From Christensenella sp. UBA5327 (lineage in GTDB: Bacteria; Bacillota; Clostridia; Christensenellales; Aristaeellaceae), in assembly GCA_002411105.1 (NCBI GenBank), contig DHQX01000047.1:2464-49279 (forward strand): DNA of 46,816 bases, given 5' to 3'. The position numbers and the translations under genes were made by a program. The notes below the pieces were generated by a model. The model saw only the letters and a list, made by a program, of their open reading frames with translations. It was not told where the DNA came from and ran no database searches. Numbering within the stretch: the stretch's first letter is position 1; each line of letters starts with the position of its first letter. Of the stretch, positions 1 to 8,658 are shown one piece after another.

Positions 1-22
1 ACATAGCAGGGCCCTGCTATGT
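1..22. repeat. Perfect 22-bp palindrome at the window edge
   Basis: The first 22 bases equal their own reverse complement (core CAGGGCCCTG). It lies inside the open frame of the first gene, at the very end of the sequence. A palindrome exactly at a contig end often marks where an assembler stopped or folded back, so the bases to its left may not be reliable. Confidence 0.85.
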
Positions 23-2171
23 GCTGGCCAGGCGCCGGCTGAGCCTGGGCTATCTGCTGACAGCGGGCATCGCCGCCCTGGTGACGGGGCTTGGCGTGCT
101 GCTGGCGGTCAGCGGCACGGTCCAAAGCCTGCGCTTCCCGCGCCTGCTAGGCCTGGGCCTGTCGCTGAAGGCGGACGGCTTCCGCGCGGTCTACGCGCTG
201 GTGGCCGGCTTTATGTGGCTGATGACCTCGCTTTTCACCCCCCAGTACATGGGGCATGGTCACCGGCGGCCCCGCTATCTCATGTACACCCTTTTCACCC
301 TGGGCGCCACCGTGGGGGTGTTCCTGTCTGATGATCTGATCACCACCTTCCTGTTTTTTGAGATCATGAGCTTCACCAGCTACTGCTGGGTGGCCCATGA
401 GCAAACCCCGGGTGCCATGCGGGCCGGGCAGACCTATTTGGCCATCGCCATTCTGGGCGGCATGGCCATGCTGATGGGGCTGATGATGCTGCGCGGGCAG
501 CTGGGCTCCCTGGCTTTTGACCAACTGGCAAGCCTGGGCGAAACCGCGGACAAGTCCGCTCTCTATCTGCCCGGCGCCCTGATCCTGGCAGGCTTTGGCG
601 CCAAGGCGGGCATGTTTCCGCTGCATGTATGGCTGCCCAAAGCGCACCCAGTCGCCCCCGCTCCCGCCTCCGCCCTGCTCTCCGGCATCCTCACCAAGGT
701 GGGCATCTTTGGCATCCTGGTGATTTCCACCCGGCTGTTTTTTGGCAGCATCCCCTGGGGCAATGTGCTGCTGGGGTTGGGGCTGATCAACATGTTTCTG
801 GGGGCAGTGTTGGCGCTGTTCTCAGTGGATTTGAAGCGCACCCTGGCCTGCTCCTCCATGAGCCAGATCGGCTTTATTCTGGTGGGCATCGGCATGCAGG
901 GGCTGCTGGGCGAGCACAACGCGCTGGCAGCCCAGGGCACGGTGCTGCACATGCTCAACCACAGCCTGATCAAGCTGTGCCTGTTTATGGCAGCGGGGGT
1001 GGTGTATGTGCACCTGCACCAGCTGGATCTGAACAAAATCCGCGGCTTTGGCCGCGGGCGCTACGGCCTGATGGCCTGCTTCCTGGCAGGGGCTGCCTCC
1101 ATCAGCGGGATTCCGCTATTCAGCGGCTACGCATCAAAAACCCTGCTGCATGAGAGCATTGTGGAGTACATCGATCACCTGCACCACTTGGGGCAAAGCG
1201 CCTTCTGGTATCAGGCGGCGGAGTGGGTGTTTATCATCTCCGGCGGCATCACTTTCTGCTACATGCTGAAACTGTTCATCGCCTTGTTTGTGGAAAAGAA
1301 CAACCAGCGGCAGGAGGAGTTTGGCCGCATGGGCCCCTCCATGACGTCGCTTTCTGCCGTGGCACTCGGGGGCTCTGCCCTTGTCATCTTCCTGATTGGC
1401 CTGTGGCCGGAGGGGGTGCTGGCGCCGCTGGCCAACCGCATGCTGCCCTTCCTTCAGGCCCACGAGCCTGCCCACGCTGTGCACTTCCTCGCCCCCGTCA
1501 ATGTGATCGGCGCCTTGAAGTCCCTGGTGATCGGCGCTGTGCTGTATATCACGGTTGTGCGCCGGTGGCTGATCCAGCGGGACGCGCATGGCCATAGCCT
1601 TTATGTCAACCGCTGGCCGGAGAAGCTGGACCTGGAAAACGCGCTGTACCGCCCGCTGGTCAGCCTGCTGGTGCGTTTGGGCAGCTTGCTTGCCCGGGTG
1701 CTCAACACAGACCCGAAAAGCAGGATCCACCGCCCTTTTGTTGACCTCATCTCGCGCCTAGGGGTATTGTGCTGCCAGGGGCTTGACCTGCTGATGGACA
1801 AGGCGCTTTATCCGCTGTTTTTCACTCTGGGCACCTTCTTTGCCCGCGTAGCGGATTGGCTGGTGGAAGGCTCGGTGCTGCTGATGATGAACACCGTGTT
1901 CAGGCGCGCCAGGGAAACGCCGCCGCTGGTGCCCCCCGTGGGCAACCGCTTCACCTACAGCCTGGGGCGCGTTTTTGATGGTATTTCCTACAAGGTCAGG
2001 CGTCTGTTCCGCGGGAACACCGCCCAATCTCCCAGGTTCATTTATGTGTTTTCCTCTCTTTGGAACGGCATTCACGATGTGGCGCGCCGCCTGTTGCGCA
2101 CCCTGTCCTTCAGCCTGATTCTGTTCGCGCTGGTGCTGGTGGTGCTGCTGGCTTTCCTGATGACAAGGTAA
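3..2171 (+). CDS. Complex I / Mrp-type proton-conducting membrane subunit (5' end missing)
   Basis: Membrane subunit of the NuoL/NuoM/MrpD antiporter family (Proton_antipo_M), which moves H+ or Na+ in complex I-like, hydrogenase or Mrp complexes. Numbered from the GTG at 21, the family's key charges are visible: Glu114 in FFEIMSF, Lys195 in GFGAKAG, then His202, Lys207 and His209 in a PLHVWLPKAHP stretch. Many hydrophobic helices run to about residue 500. A further ~180 residues carry amphipathic segments and end in a last membrane helix, longer than a standard NuoM. The frame stays open to position 3 with no upstream stop, and the normal first helix is not seen, so GTG 21 is probably internal and the gene starts outside the window. 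Partner subunits would lie to the left. Family sure; complex type unknown. Confidence 0.85.
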   Translation: MAGPCYVLARRRLSLGYLLTAGIAALVTGLGVLLAVSGTVQSLRFPRLLGLGLSLKADGFRAVYALVAGFMWLMTSLFTPQYMGHGHRRPRYLMYTLFTLGATVGVFLSDDLITTFLFFEIMSFTSYCWVAHEQTPGAMRAGQTYLAIAILGGMAMLMGLMMLRGQLGSLAFDQLASLGETADKSALYLPGALILAGFGAKAGMFPLHVWLPKAHPVAPAPASALLSGILTKVGIFGILVISTRLFFGSIPWGNVLLGLGLINMFLGAVLALFSVDLKRTLACSSMSQIGFILVGIGMQGLLGEHNALAAQGTVLHMLNHSLIKLCLFMAAGVVYVHLHQLDLNKIRGFGRGRYGLMACFLAGAASISGIPLFSGYASKTLLHESIVEYIDHLHHLGQSAFWYQAAEWVFIISGGITFCYMLKLFIALFVEKNNQRQEEFGRMGPSMTSLSAVALGGSALVIFLIGLWPEGVLAPLANRMLPFLQAHEPAHAVHFLAPVNVIGALKSLVIGAVLYITVVRRWLIQRDAHGHSLYVNRWPEKLDLENALYRPLVSLLVRLGSLLARVLNTDPKSRIHRPFVDLISRLGVLCCQGLDLLMDKALYPLFFTLGTFFARVADWLVEGSVLLMMNTVFRRARETPPLVPPVGNRFTYSLGRVFDGISYKVRRLFRGNTAQSPRFIYVFSSLWNGIHDVARRLLRTLSFSLILFALVLVVLLAFLMTR

Positions 2172-2278
2172 AACACCCCCGGCTTCCGGCATGATTCAAG
2201 CCGCCTGACACGTTATATAGACAAGCGGGGAAAAAGCAGACGCCCTGCCGAATGACTGAGAAGTGAGGTTGATTGAAT

Positions 2279-3256
2279 ATGAAAAAACTGCTTGCGCTGG
2301 CTTTATGCGCGCTCCTCCTGGCAGGGCTAATCCCCATGGCCGCCTCTGCCAAAGACACGCTGGACGTGGTCCCGGTGAAGGAATTCCGCTTCCCAAGCGA
2401 AAGCGCCGTGGCGGATGTGTTCACCATCCAGAACACCAACCCCTATGATGTGAACGTCACCATCGATGTCTATGACCAGGCGCTACGCCAGAATGTGCAG
2501 AGCATGCAGGTCACCCTGCTGCAGGGCGATGCGCCCACCGCCATCCAGGCCTATGTCTACAAGCCCCTCACCCACAACGGGGAGATCAACACCTATCGCT
2601 ACACCATCAAGACCGCAGGCGGCTACACCAAGCACCTGTATTATGGGCAGAAGCTCACCATCACCACCGATGGCTCGGGCAACCCCATCCATGTCTATGA
2701 CCAGATGGACAACTCCTTCTACCCCCGCAACACCGTCTCCTCCTTTGGCCCCCACTTCCGGGATGTGACGCCCAACCTCACCAAGCTCTGGTACATGTTC
2801 ACCCCCATCGATCTGTCCATCCAGGGCCGGCAGAGTTTCCCCCTGGTTGCCAGCAACATCTTTGAAGTGGGCCAAGTGCATGTGGACGTGAACATGGACA
2901 CGGTGATCGTCACCTATGAGATGTTCTTTGAGGGCAAGGAGGGCTACACCAGTGAACGGCTGAGCGACTTCCTCATGTTCTACAACGCCTACACCGACAT
3001 CACCATCGTTGAGCCTGAGGATATGCCCAACCCCAGCCCCTATGCCTTCGGCCAGCCCATCAGCATCCTGAACCACCTGGGCGGGGATACCAACGTCATC
3101 ATGTTTGTTCGCAACCGCATCACCTATTACGAATTCCCCACACCCAAGGACGGCTACACCCGTTACTGGCGCAACCTGCCGGAGTACAAGACCCGCCGTG
3201 AGGCCATGCTCCAGATGATGGATCCCATCACGCCGGTTTCCATGGTCGGCAAGTAA
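2279..3256 (+). CDS. Secreted protein of unknown function
   Basis: 325 residues. The N-terminus MKKLLALALCALLLAG...AASA is a clear signal peptide with an AxA-type cleavage site and no lipobox Cys, so the product should be released outside the membrane. I chose ATG 2279 over the in-frame TTG 2273 because the signal peptide begins there and GTGAGG lies upstream. The mature part is rich in Asn, Thr, Tyr and aromatic residues, with beta-type alternation (for example NVTIDVYDQ and HVDVNMDTVIV), suggesting a beta-sandwich-like fold. I do not recognise a family or a catalytic motif. It follows the antiporter gene by 107 bp and ends in a strong terminator, so it may be the last gene of that operon. 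Confidence 0.8.
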   Translation: MKKLLALALCALLLAGLIPMAASAKDTLDVVPVKEFRFPSESAVADVFTIQNTNPYDVNVTIDVYDQALRQNVQSMQVTLLQGDAPTAIQAYVYKPLTHNGEINTYRYTIKTAGGYTKHLYYGQKLTITTDGSGNPIHVYDQMDNSFYPRNTVSSFGPHFRDVTPNLTKLWYMFTPIDLSIQGRQSFPLVASNIFEVGQVHVDVNMDTVIVTYEMFFEGKEGYTSERLSDFLMFYNAYTDITIVEPEDMPNPSPYAFGQPISILNHLGGDTNVIMFVRNRITYYEFPTPKDGYTRYWRNLPEYKTRREAMLQMMDPITPVSMVGK

Positions 3257-3267
3257 CATCACCCCGG

Positions 3268-3305
3268 AAACCGACTGCCGCGGCGCCGCGGCAGTCGGTT
3301 TTTTC
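3268..3305 (+). terminator. Rho-independent terminator
   Basis: Perfect inverted repeat 3268-3301 (arms built on AACCGACTGCCGCGG) followed directly by a T run to 3305. It closes the secreted-protein gene. The same GCAGTCGGTTTTTT ending recurs in the terminator at 20528. Confidence 0.9.
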
Positions 3306-3351
3306 GCCTTGGGCTGCGCCCGCCCCGGGGCAGAGATATCCGCGCCATCAC

Positions 3352-3380
3352 TTGATAATGCCCATCCGCACTGGTATGAT
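3352..3380 (+). promoter_or_regulatory. SigA-type promoter of nagA
   Basis: TTGATA (3352-3357), 17-bp spacer, TATGAT (3375-3380). It lies 35 bp upstream of the nagA start, which argues against the longer reading frame that opens inside it. Confidence 0.75.
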
Positions 3381-3414
3381 ATCCAATATAATAACTGCGA
3401 AAAGGCGGCCAGCC

Positions 3415-4569
3415 ATGAAAGCGATTGTAAACGGCATCATTCTCACACCAAAGGGCCCGGTCACCGGGCACAGCCTGGTGTTTGACGACAGGGTGCGGGG
3501 CATTGTGCCGGGGGGCGCACCTGAGGGCAGCCAGGCCTATGATGCCAAGGGACTTTTTGTGTCACCGGGGCTTATTGACCTGCACATCCACGGCTACCTG
3601 GGCGAGGATGCCTCCGACGCCAGCCAGGCTGGCCTGCGCGCCATGGCGGCGGGGCTTGTGGAAAACGGCGTCACCGCCTTCCTGCCCACTACCATGACCC
3701 TCTCCTGGGCTGAGATAGAGCGGGCCTTTGACACCGCCCGCCAGCTGCGACCGCTCACCCGGCGCCCTGATTTTCCCGGCAGCGAGATCCTGGGCGTGCA
3801 CGCCGAAGGCCCCTTCATCAACCCCAAGCGCAAGGGCGCCCAGTCGGCAGACCATATCCTGCCCCCCGACGCTGAAAAAATGCTTGGACACCAGGACATC
3901 GTGAAAATCCTCACCATGGCGCCTGAAATGCCCGGCGGGCTGGATTTCATCAGGGAGATCACCACCAAAAGCGACATCGTTGTCTCCATCGGCCACACCG
4001 ATGCCAGCTTTGAAGAGGCGATGGCCGCCATCCAGGCCGGCGCCTCCCACATCACCCACACTTTCAACGCCATGACCGGCCTCCATCACCGGAACCCGGG
4101 GGTGGTGGGCGCGGCGCTGACAAGCGGGGCGATGTGCGAGCTTATCGCCGATACCTTCCATGTGCACCCAGGGCTGTATGCCCTGTTATTTGCCGCCAAA
4201 GGCGAAAAGCTGGTGCTGGTCACCGACTGCACCCGGGCCGGCGGCCTGGGCGATGGAGACTATACCCTGGGCGGCCAGCCCATCCGCGTTAGGGGTGTTG
4301 AGAGCCGGCTGGAGGATGGCACCATCGCCGGGAGCGTATTAAAGCTCAACCACGCGGTGCGCAACTTCAGCCAGCACACGGGGCTCAGCCTGCCCGAGGC
4401 AATCCCCTATGCCAGCCTGCACGCCGCCCGCGCCATTGGGATGGCGGACGGGAAGGGCTCTCTGGAAGCCGGCAAGGATGCGGACATCGCCCTGTTTGAT
4501 GACCAGATGAACACCCATGCCTGCTTTGTGCGCGGGCAAATGAAATATGAAAGAGGAACTGCCCTATGA
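3415..4569 (+). CDS. nagA: N-acetylglucosamine-6-phosphate deacetylase
   Basis: 384-residue cytoplasmic amidohydrolase that removes acetate from GlcNAc-6-P, giving GlcN-6-P for glycolysis or wall synthesis. Family signatures appear in order: the metal site DLHIHG, HAEGPF with its metal-binding Glu, GHTDAS, HTFNAM, the substrate His in DTFHVHP, and the catalytic Asp in LVTDC. Length is typical. Start ATG 3415 is chosen for AAAGGCGGCC upstream and for the promoter at 3352. The stop overlaps the next start (ATGA), so the ROK-like gene is translationally coupled to it. No glucosamine-6-P deaminase (nagB) lies nearby. Confidence 0.95.
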   Translation: MKAIVNGIILTPKGPVTGHSLVFDDRVRGIVPGGAPEGSQAYDAKGLFVSPGLIDLHIHGYLGEDASDASQAGLRAMAAGLVENGVTAFLPTTMTLSWAEIERAFDTARQLRPLTRRPDFPGSEILGVHAEGPFINPKRKGAQSADHILPPDAEKMLGHQDIVKILTMAPEMPGGLDFIREITTKSDIVVSIGHTDASFEEAMAAIQAGASHITHTFNAMTGLHHRNPGVVGAALTSGAMCELIADTFHVHPGLYALLFAAKGEKLVLVTDCTRAGGLGDGDYTLGGQPIRVRGVESRLEDGTIAGSVLKLNHAVRNFSQHTGLSLPEAIPYASLHAARAIGMADGKGSLEAGKDADIALFDDQMNTHACFVRGQMKYERGTAL

Positions 4570-5945
4570 TACACGCCACATTGCCCCTTGATCCGGGTTT
4601 CGCGCCGCTCTCCCTGGCCTACCGCGCGTTTTGCGAGGAGGTGGCGCAAAGCGCAGAGCCCCGGCGCTTTGTGGTGCGCATCGTGCGGGGGGAGGCACGC
4701 AGCTCCGCCTTTGAAACCCTGATTTTCCCGGAGGGCGCGCAGGACGCGCGCAACATCAGGATGATGGACCGGCTGGTCAAAAGCCTTTTGTGGGTGAGGG
4801 GCGGCTATCGTATTCAGGTGTCCGGTTCAAAGGCGGTGTTTTGGCATCTGAAAGCTGCCTATCAGCCAGGCGGCAGCCGGGCTTTTGATGCCAGGTTTAT
4901 GTCCACGGTCTATGAAAGGCCCTTTGCTGTGGAATATGTCGCGGATGCCGATGCCATCGCCCAGTCCCAGGAGGCAGCCAGCGATATCGGCCGGCACCTG
5001 GACGGCTGCCGCATTGGTTTTGACGCGGGCGGCAGCGACCGGAAGGTGAGCGCGGTCAAGGACGGCAACCCGGTGTTCTCTGAGGAAGTGATCTGGTTTC
5101 CCAAGGTGACCGCTGACCCGGAATACCACTACCGGGAGATCCTCTCCGCCTTTCAGACCGCCGCCAGCCACCTGCCCCGGGTGGACGCCATCGGGGTCTC
5201 CAGCGCTGGGGTTTACATCGACAACAAGGTGATGACCGCTTCCCTCTTCCTGGCGGTGCCGGAGGCGCTGCACCCGGAAAAAGTGAAGCACATCTATGAG
5301 AAAGCCGCGAAAGCCATCGGGGATGTGCCCCTGGTGGTGGCAAATGACGGGGATGTGACCGCCCTGGCAGGCGCCATGGGGCTTGGCAAGGGCCGGGTTC
5401 TGGGGCTTGCCATGGGCACCAGCGAGGCCGGCGGCTATGTGGATGAACAGATGCACATCATGGGCTGGCTCAATGAGCTGGCCTTTGTGCCGGTGGACAT
5501 GAACCCGGAGGCGATGGCGGACGAGTGGTCCGGGGATATCGGCTGCGGGGTGAAGTATTTCTCCCAGGACGGGGTGATCAAACTGGCGCCGGCGGCGGGC
5601 ATAGCGCTGGATGCAAGCCTCTCCCCTGCCGAAAAGCTCAAGATCGTGCAAATGGAGCTGGAAGCCGGCCATCCCGGCGCCATCCGGATCTTTGAGACCA
5701 TCGGTGTCTACCTGGGCTATGCCCTGCCCTGGTATGCCCTGTTTTATGACATCGCCCAGGTGCTCATCCTGGGCCGGGTCACCAGCGGCAGGGGCGGGCA
5801 GCTCATCCTGGATAAAGCCCGGGAGACGCTGGACCTGGCCTTCCCGGAGCTGGCGAAGACCATGGTCCTCTCTCTGCCAGACGAGGCCACCCGGCGCGTG
5901 GGCCAGTCCATCGCGGCTGCCAGCCTGCCTGACATCAAAAAATAA
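4566..5945 (+). CDS. ROK-like sugar kinase / regulator with an extra N-terminal domain
   Basis: 459 residues in two parts. Residues ~1-145 form a domain of unknown role with no helix-turn-helix that I can see. From 150 the actin/hexokinase-like ROK fold starts, with the phosphate loop GFDAGGSDRK (Asp153), the likely catalytic NDGD (Asn260-Asp261) and the second loop AMGTSEAGG. The zinc motif CxCGxxGCxE of classic ROK proteins is absent; only a lone Cys in DIGCGVKYF remains near its place. Coupling to nagA (4-bp overlap) suggests an amino-sugar kinase or a sensor of the pathway. The kept NDxD acid favours a kinase, but substrate and activity are inference. Confidence 0.8.
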   Translation: MIHATLPLDPGFAPLSLAYRAFCEEVAQSAEPRRFVVRIVRGEARSSAFETLIFPEGAQDARNIRMMDRLVKSLLWVRGGYRIQVSGSKAVFWHLKAAYQPGGSRAFDARFMSTVYERPFAVEYVADADAIAQSQEAASDIGRHLDGCRIGFDAGGSDRKVSAVKDGNPVFSEEVIWFPKVTADPEYHYREILSAFQTAASHLPRVDAIGVSSAGVYIDNKVMTASLFLAVPEALHPEKVKHIYEKAAKAIGDVPLVVANDGDVTALAGAMGLGKGRVLGLAMGTSEAGGYVDEQMHIMGWLNELAFVPVDMNPEAMADEWSGDIGCGVKYFSQDGVIKLAPAAGIALDASLSPAEKLKIVQMELEAGHPGAIRIFETIGVYLGYALPWYALFYDIAQVLILGRVTSGRGGQLILDKARETLDLAFPELAKTMVLSLPDEATRRVGQSIAAASLPDIKK

Positions 5946-5977
5946 GCGCCTGGAAAGCAGACGGATAGCCCAAACGC

Positions 5978-6006
5978 TTGACGGATCCCTGGTTTTCCCT
6001 TAGGAT
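5978..6006 (+). promoter_or_regulatory. SigA-type promoter of the ECF S-component gene
   Basis: TTGACG (5978-5983), 17-bp spacer, TAGGAT (6001-6006). Transcription would begin near 6013, just before the folded leader at 6016. Confidence 0.6.
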
Positions 6007-6015
6007 ATCACCAAT

Positions 6016-6078
6016 CTGTCCCCTTGAAAACTGGAGCCATGAAGCCTCCGCGCCGTCTGAAGACGGACAACTGGACAG
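6016..6078 (+). promoter_or_regulatory. Candidate structured leader (three-way junction)
   Basis: The 5' leader can fold into a closing stem CTGTCC (6016-6021) with GGACAG (6073-6078), enclosing two hairpins: GGAG...CTCC (about 6033-6049) and CCGTC-TGAA-GACGG (6053-6066). The gene's Shine-Dalgarno GGAGAGG follows at once. Position before an orphan transporter component and compact shape fit a riboswitch, but it matches no class I can name and was folded by eye only. Confidence 0.4.
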
Positions 6079-6094
6079 CTTTGGAGAGGAAACC

Positions 6095-6631
6095 ATGACA
6101 CGATCCACTACCAAACGCCTGACCCTGTCCGCCATGTTCCTGGCCCTGGGGCTGCTGTTGCCCTTTCTGACGGGGCAAATCCAAACCATTGGCAGCATGT
6201 TGAGCCCCATGCATATCCCGGTGTTGCTGTGCGGCTTTGTATGCGGCTGGCCCTGGGGGCTGGCGGTGGGATTCATCACGCCGCTGCTGCGCTCGCTGCT
6301 GTTTGGCATGCCCCCCATGGTGCCCATAGCCCTGGCCATGGCCTTTGAGCTGGCCGCCTATGGTGCCATCGCGGGCATTCTGTATGAAAGGCTGCCAAAG
6401 GGATTGCCGTATGTCTACCTGGCGCTGGTGGTGTCCATGCTCTTGGGCCGGGCGGTGTGGGGCATTGCCAGCTACATCATCTTCAGCCTCCAGAGAGGGG
6501 CTTTCACCCTGCCCATGTTCCTGGCCGGCGCCTTTACAAAGGCCTGGCCCGGCATCATCCTGCACCTGGTGATCATCCCGCCCATCGTTGTGGCGCTTGA
6601 AAAAGGAAAGCTGATTCCCGTCACTGATTAA
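6095..6631 (+). CDS. ECF transporter S component, substrate unknown
   Basis: 178-residue integral membrane protein with about six hydrophobic segments, of the type that binds a vitamin-like substrate and docks on the shared EcfA/EcfT energising module. The early part with LLPFLTGQI and MLSPMHIPVLLCGF, followed by GFITPLLRSLLFGMPP, is typical of the broad ECF_trnsprt group. Start ATG 6095 is chosen for GGAGAGGAAACC; the longer frame from 5978 starts inside the promoter and has no site. No ATPase or EcfT gene is here, so the energising module must be encoded elsewhere. The next gene, a DUF3842 protein, begins 15 bp later and is probably co-transcribed. The substrate cannot be read from sequence. 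Confidence 0.85.
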   Translation: MTRSTTKRLTLSAMFLALGLLLPFLTGQIQTIGSMLSPMHIPVLLCGFVCGWPWGLAVGFITPLLRSLLFGMPPMVPIALAMAFELAAYGAIAGILYERLPKGLPYVYLALVVSMLLGRAVWGIASYIIFSLQRGAFTLPMFLAGAFTKAWPGIILHLVIIPPIVVALEKGKLIPVTD

Positions 6632-6645
6632 CCGAGGTAAACCAC

Positions 6646-7065
6646 ATGAAAATCCTGGTGATCGATGGTCAAGGCGGCGGCCTGGGACGCGCGCTGATCC
6701 AGCGCCTGTGTGAAGCGTTCCCAGGGCAAACCATCTATGCCCTGGGCACCAACGCCCTGGCTACCTCCGCCATGCTCAAAGCCGGGGCCCATGCCGGTGC
6801 CACGGGGGTAAACGCCATCATCTGCCAGTGCCGGGATGCCGGCCTCATCCTGGGCCCCACAGGCCTTTTGCTGGCTGACGCCATGCTGGGGGAGATCAGC
6901 CCCGCCATCGCCGTGGCCATCGGCCGCAGCCCCGCCATAAAAATCCTGATTCCCTCAGACCGCTGCAGCCTGCGCGTGGCAGGCCTGAAAAGCCTCAGCC
7001 TTGATGACGCTATCAATGACGCGGTCAGCAAGGCCGAGGCCCTTATCAGCGGGGAAGCCATATAA
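6646..7065 (+). CDS. DUF3842 family protein
   Basis: 139 residues, cytoplasmic. It opens with a nucleotide-binding-like turn, MKILVIDGQGGGLGRAL, resembling a Rossmann P-loop, and continues with the conserved-looking GTNALATSAML, GENAIICQC-like segment (here GVNAIICQC) and GPTGLLLADAMLGEISP. This matches the small DUF3842 family of anaerobic Firmicutes, which has no known function. It follows the ECF S component by 15 bp with GAGGTAAACCAC as ribosome site, so the pair likely acts together. It converges on hutH with 6 bp between the stops and no visible terminator. Confidence 0.8.
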   Translation: MKILVIDGQGGGLGRALIQRLCEAFPGQTIYALGTNALATSAMLKAGAHAGATGVNAIICQCRDAGLILGPTGLLLADAMLGEISPAIAVAIGRSPAIKILIPSDRCSLRVAGLKSLSLDDAINDAVSKAEALISGEAI

Positions 7066-7071
7066 AACCGG

Positions 7072-8616
7072 TCAACTGAACTCAGGCACCATCCGCGCCA
7101 CCAGGTCGAGGATGGTGCTTGTGCGCAATAGCGTGCCCATCGCCGCGATATCCTGCCGCATCTCCCGGTCCTGGCTCAGGAAGGGCACCTGGGCGCGGAT
7201 GAGCTTGAGCAGCGCCTGATACACTGGCGAGGGCTGCCCGCCCCTGAGCTCCAGCGCCTGGGCGGCGGTCAGCAGCTCATAGCCCAGGGCAGAGAGGGTG
7301 TTGTCCGCAATCCGTCGCGCCTTTCTGGCGGCGTGGGCACCCATGGACACATGATCCTCCTGGTTGGCGGAGGAGGGAATGGAGTCAACGCTGGCCGGGT
7401 GGGCCAGCACCTTGTTCTCGCTCACCAGGGCGGCGGCGGCGTACTGAACGATCATCATCCCGGAGTTAAGGCCGCCTTCGGTCACCAGAAAAGCAGGCAG
7501 GCCGCCGCTAAGCTGCGGGTTCACCATCCGTTCCAGTCGGCGTTCTGAAATGTTGGCCAGTTCAGCCGCCGCAATGCCCAGATAGTCCAGCGCCAGCGCC
7601 AAGGGCTCACCGTGGAAGTTGCCGCCGGAGAGCACATCCCCTTCCACAGGGAACAGCAAGGGGTTATCAGTTACAGCGTTGAACTCTGTTTCCAGCACGC
7701 TTTGCACATGCTGGAGCGCGTCACGCACCGCTCCATGCACCTGGGGAATGCAGCGCAGGGTGTAGGCATCCTGCACCCGGGGCGGATTGGCCCGGTCAAT
7801 CAGGCCACTGCCTTCACAGAGCATCCGCAGGTTGCCGGCCACCAGCCCCTGCCCCCGATGGGGCCTGAGGGCATGGATGCGCGGGTCAAAGGCGGCAGAC
7901 AGACCTTCCATTGCTTCCAGGCTCATGCCGGCCGTGATATCCGCCAGCCGCGCCGCCCGGATGGCATCAGCCAGGGCCAGCCCCCCTACGGCCCCCATCA
8001 TCTGGGTGCCGTTGATCAGCGCCAGGCCTTCCTTCGCCTCCAGCTGGACGGGCTTTAGCCCGGCCGCAGCCAGCGCTTGGGCTCCGGGCATCTGCTCCCC
8101 CTGATAAACCGCCTCGCCCCGGCCCATCAGCACCAAGGCCATATGCGCCAGCGGCGCCAAATCCCCTGAGGCCCCCAGGGAGCCCTGCTCCGGCACCACC
8201 GGGTGCACCCCGGCGTTTATCATCGCCACCAGCAGCTGCACCACCTGGGGCCTGATGCCTGAGTGCCCTTGGCACAGGGCATTGGCCCTGAGCAGCAGCA
8301 TGCCCCGCACGCTGTCCTCCGGCAGCGGGTCCCCGCAGCCCACCGCATGGCTGATAATCAAATTGGTCTGTAATTGATCCACTTGATCCGGGGAAATGGG
8401 CACCTGGCTGAAAGCGCCAAAGCCGGTGTTGATGCCATATACCGGCGCGCCTTTTTCAAGGATCTCCTCCACCTGCGCCCGGGCCCGGGCCATCAAATCC
8501 ATGGCCTCCGGCGCAATCTCCACCTTGGCTCCATGGCGGGCCACCGCCACCAGGCCCTCCAGTGTCAGGGACTTCCCGTCCAGCACCACCCGCTTTGTTC
8601 CTTCTGAATGCAGCAC
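7072..8616 (-). CDS. hutH: Histidine ammonia-lyase
   Basis: 514 residues. Converts L-histidine to trans-urocanate and ammonia. The MIO cofactor triad Ala149-Ser150-Gly151 lies in GSLGASGDLAPLAH. Other family marks are YGINTGFG (Tyr60), the HutH-type LQTNLIISHAVG with the His that favours histidine over Phe/Tyr, and QEDHVSMG near residue 410. Length is standard. ATG 8616 has GGGAGGG upstream. It lies 42 bp after the aroE-like gene on the same strand and no other hut gene (hutU, hutI, hutG) is nearby. Urocanate could therefore go elsewhere; see the flavoprotein at 36952. Confidence 0.93.
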   Translation of the reverse strand: MLHSEGTKRVVLDGKSLTLEGLVAVARHGAKVEIAPEAMDLMARARAQVEEILEKGAPVYGINTGFGAFSQVPISPDQVDQLQTNLIISHAVGCGDPLPEDSVRGMLLLRANALCQGHSGIRPQVVQLLVAMINAGVHPVVPEQGSLGASGDLAPLAHMALVLMGRGEAVYQGEQMPGAQALAAAGLKPVQLEAKEGLALINGTQMMGAVGGLALADAIRAARLADITAGMSLEAMEGLSAAFDPRIHALRPHRGQGLVAGNLRMLCEGSGLIDRANPPRVQDAYTLRCIPQVHGAVRDALQHVQSVLETEFNAVTDNPLLFPVEGDVLSGGNFHGEPLALALDYLGIAAAELANISERRLERMVNPQLSGGLPAFLVTEGGLNSGMMIVQYAAAALVSENKVLAHPASVDSIPSSANQEDHVSMGAHAARKARRIADNTLSALGYELLTAAQALELRGGQPSPVYQALLKLIRAQVPFLSQDREMRQDIAAMGTLLRTSTILDLVARMVPEFS

Positions 8617-8658
8617 AAACCCTCCCTGCGGCGCAGTCTTCCCGCCGCAATTGTCATT

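Noticed and set aside
5990..6035. Nine-base-pair hairpin CTGGTTTTC/GAAAACTGG in the ECF S-component leader
   Set aside because: Its 5' arm lies in the spacer of the predicted promoter, upstream of the expected transcript start, so it would not be in the main RNA.
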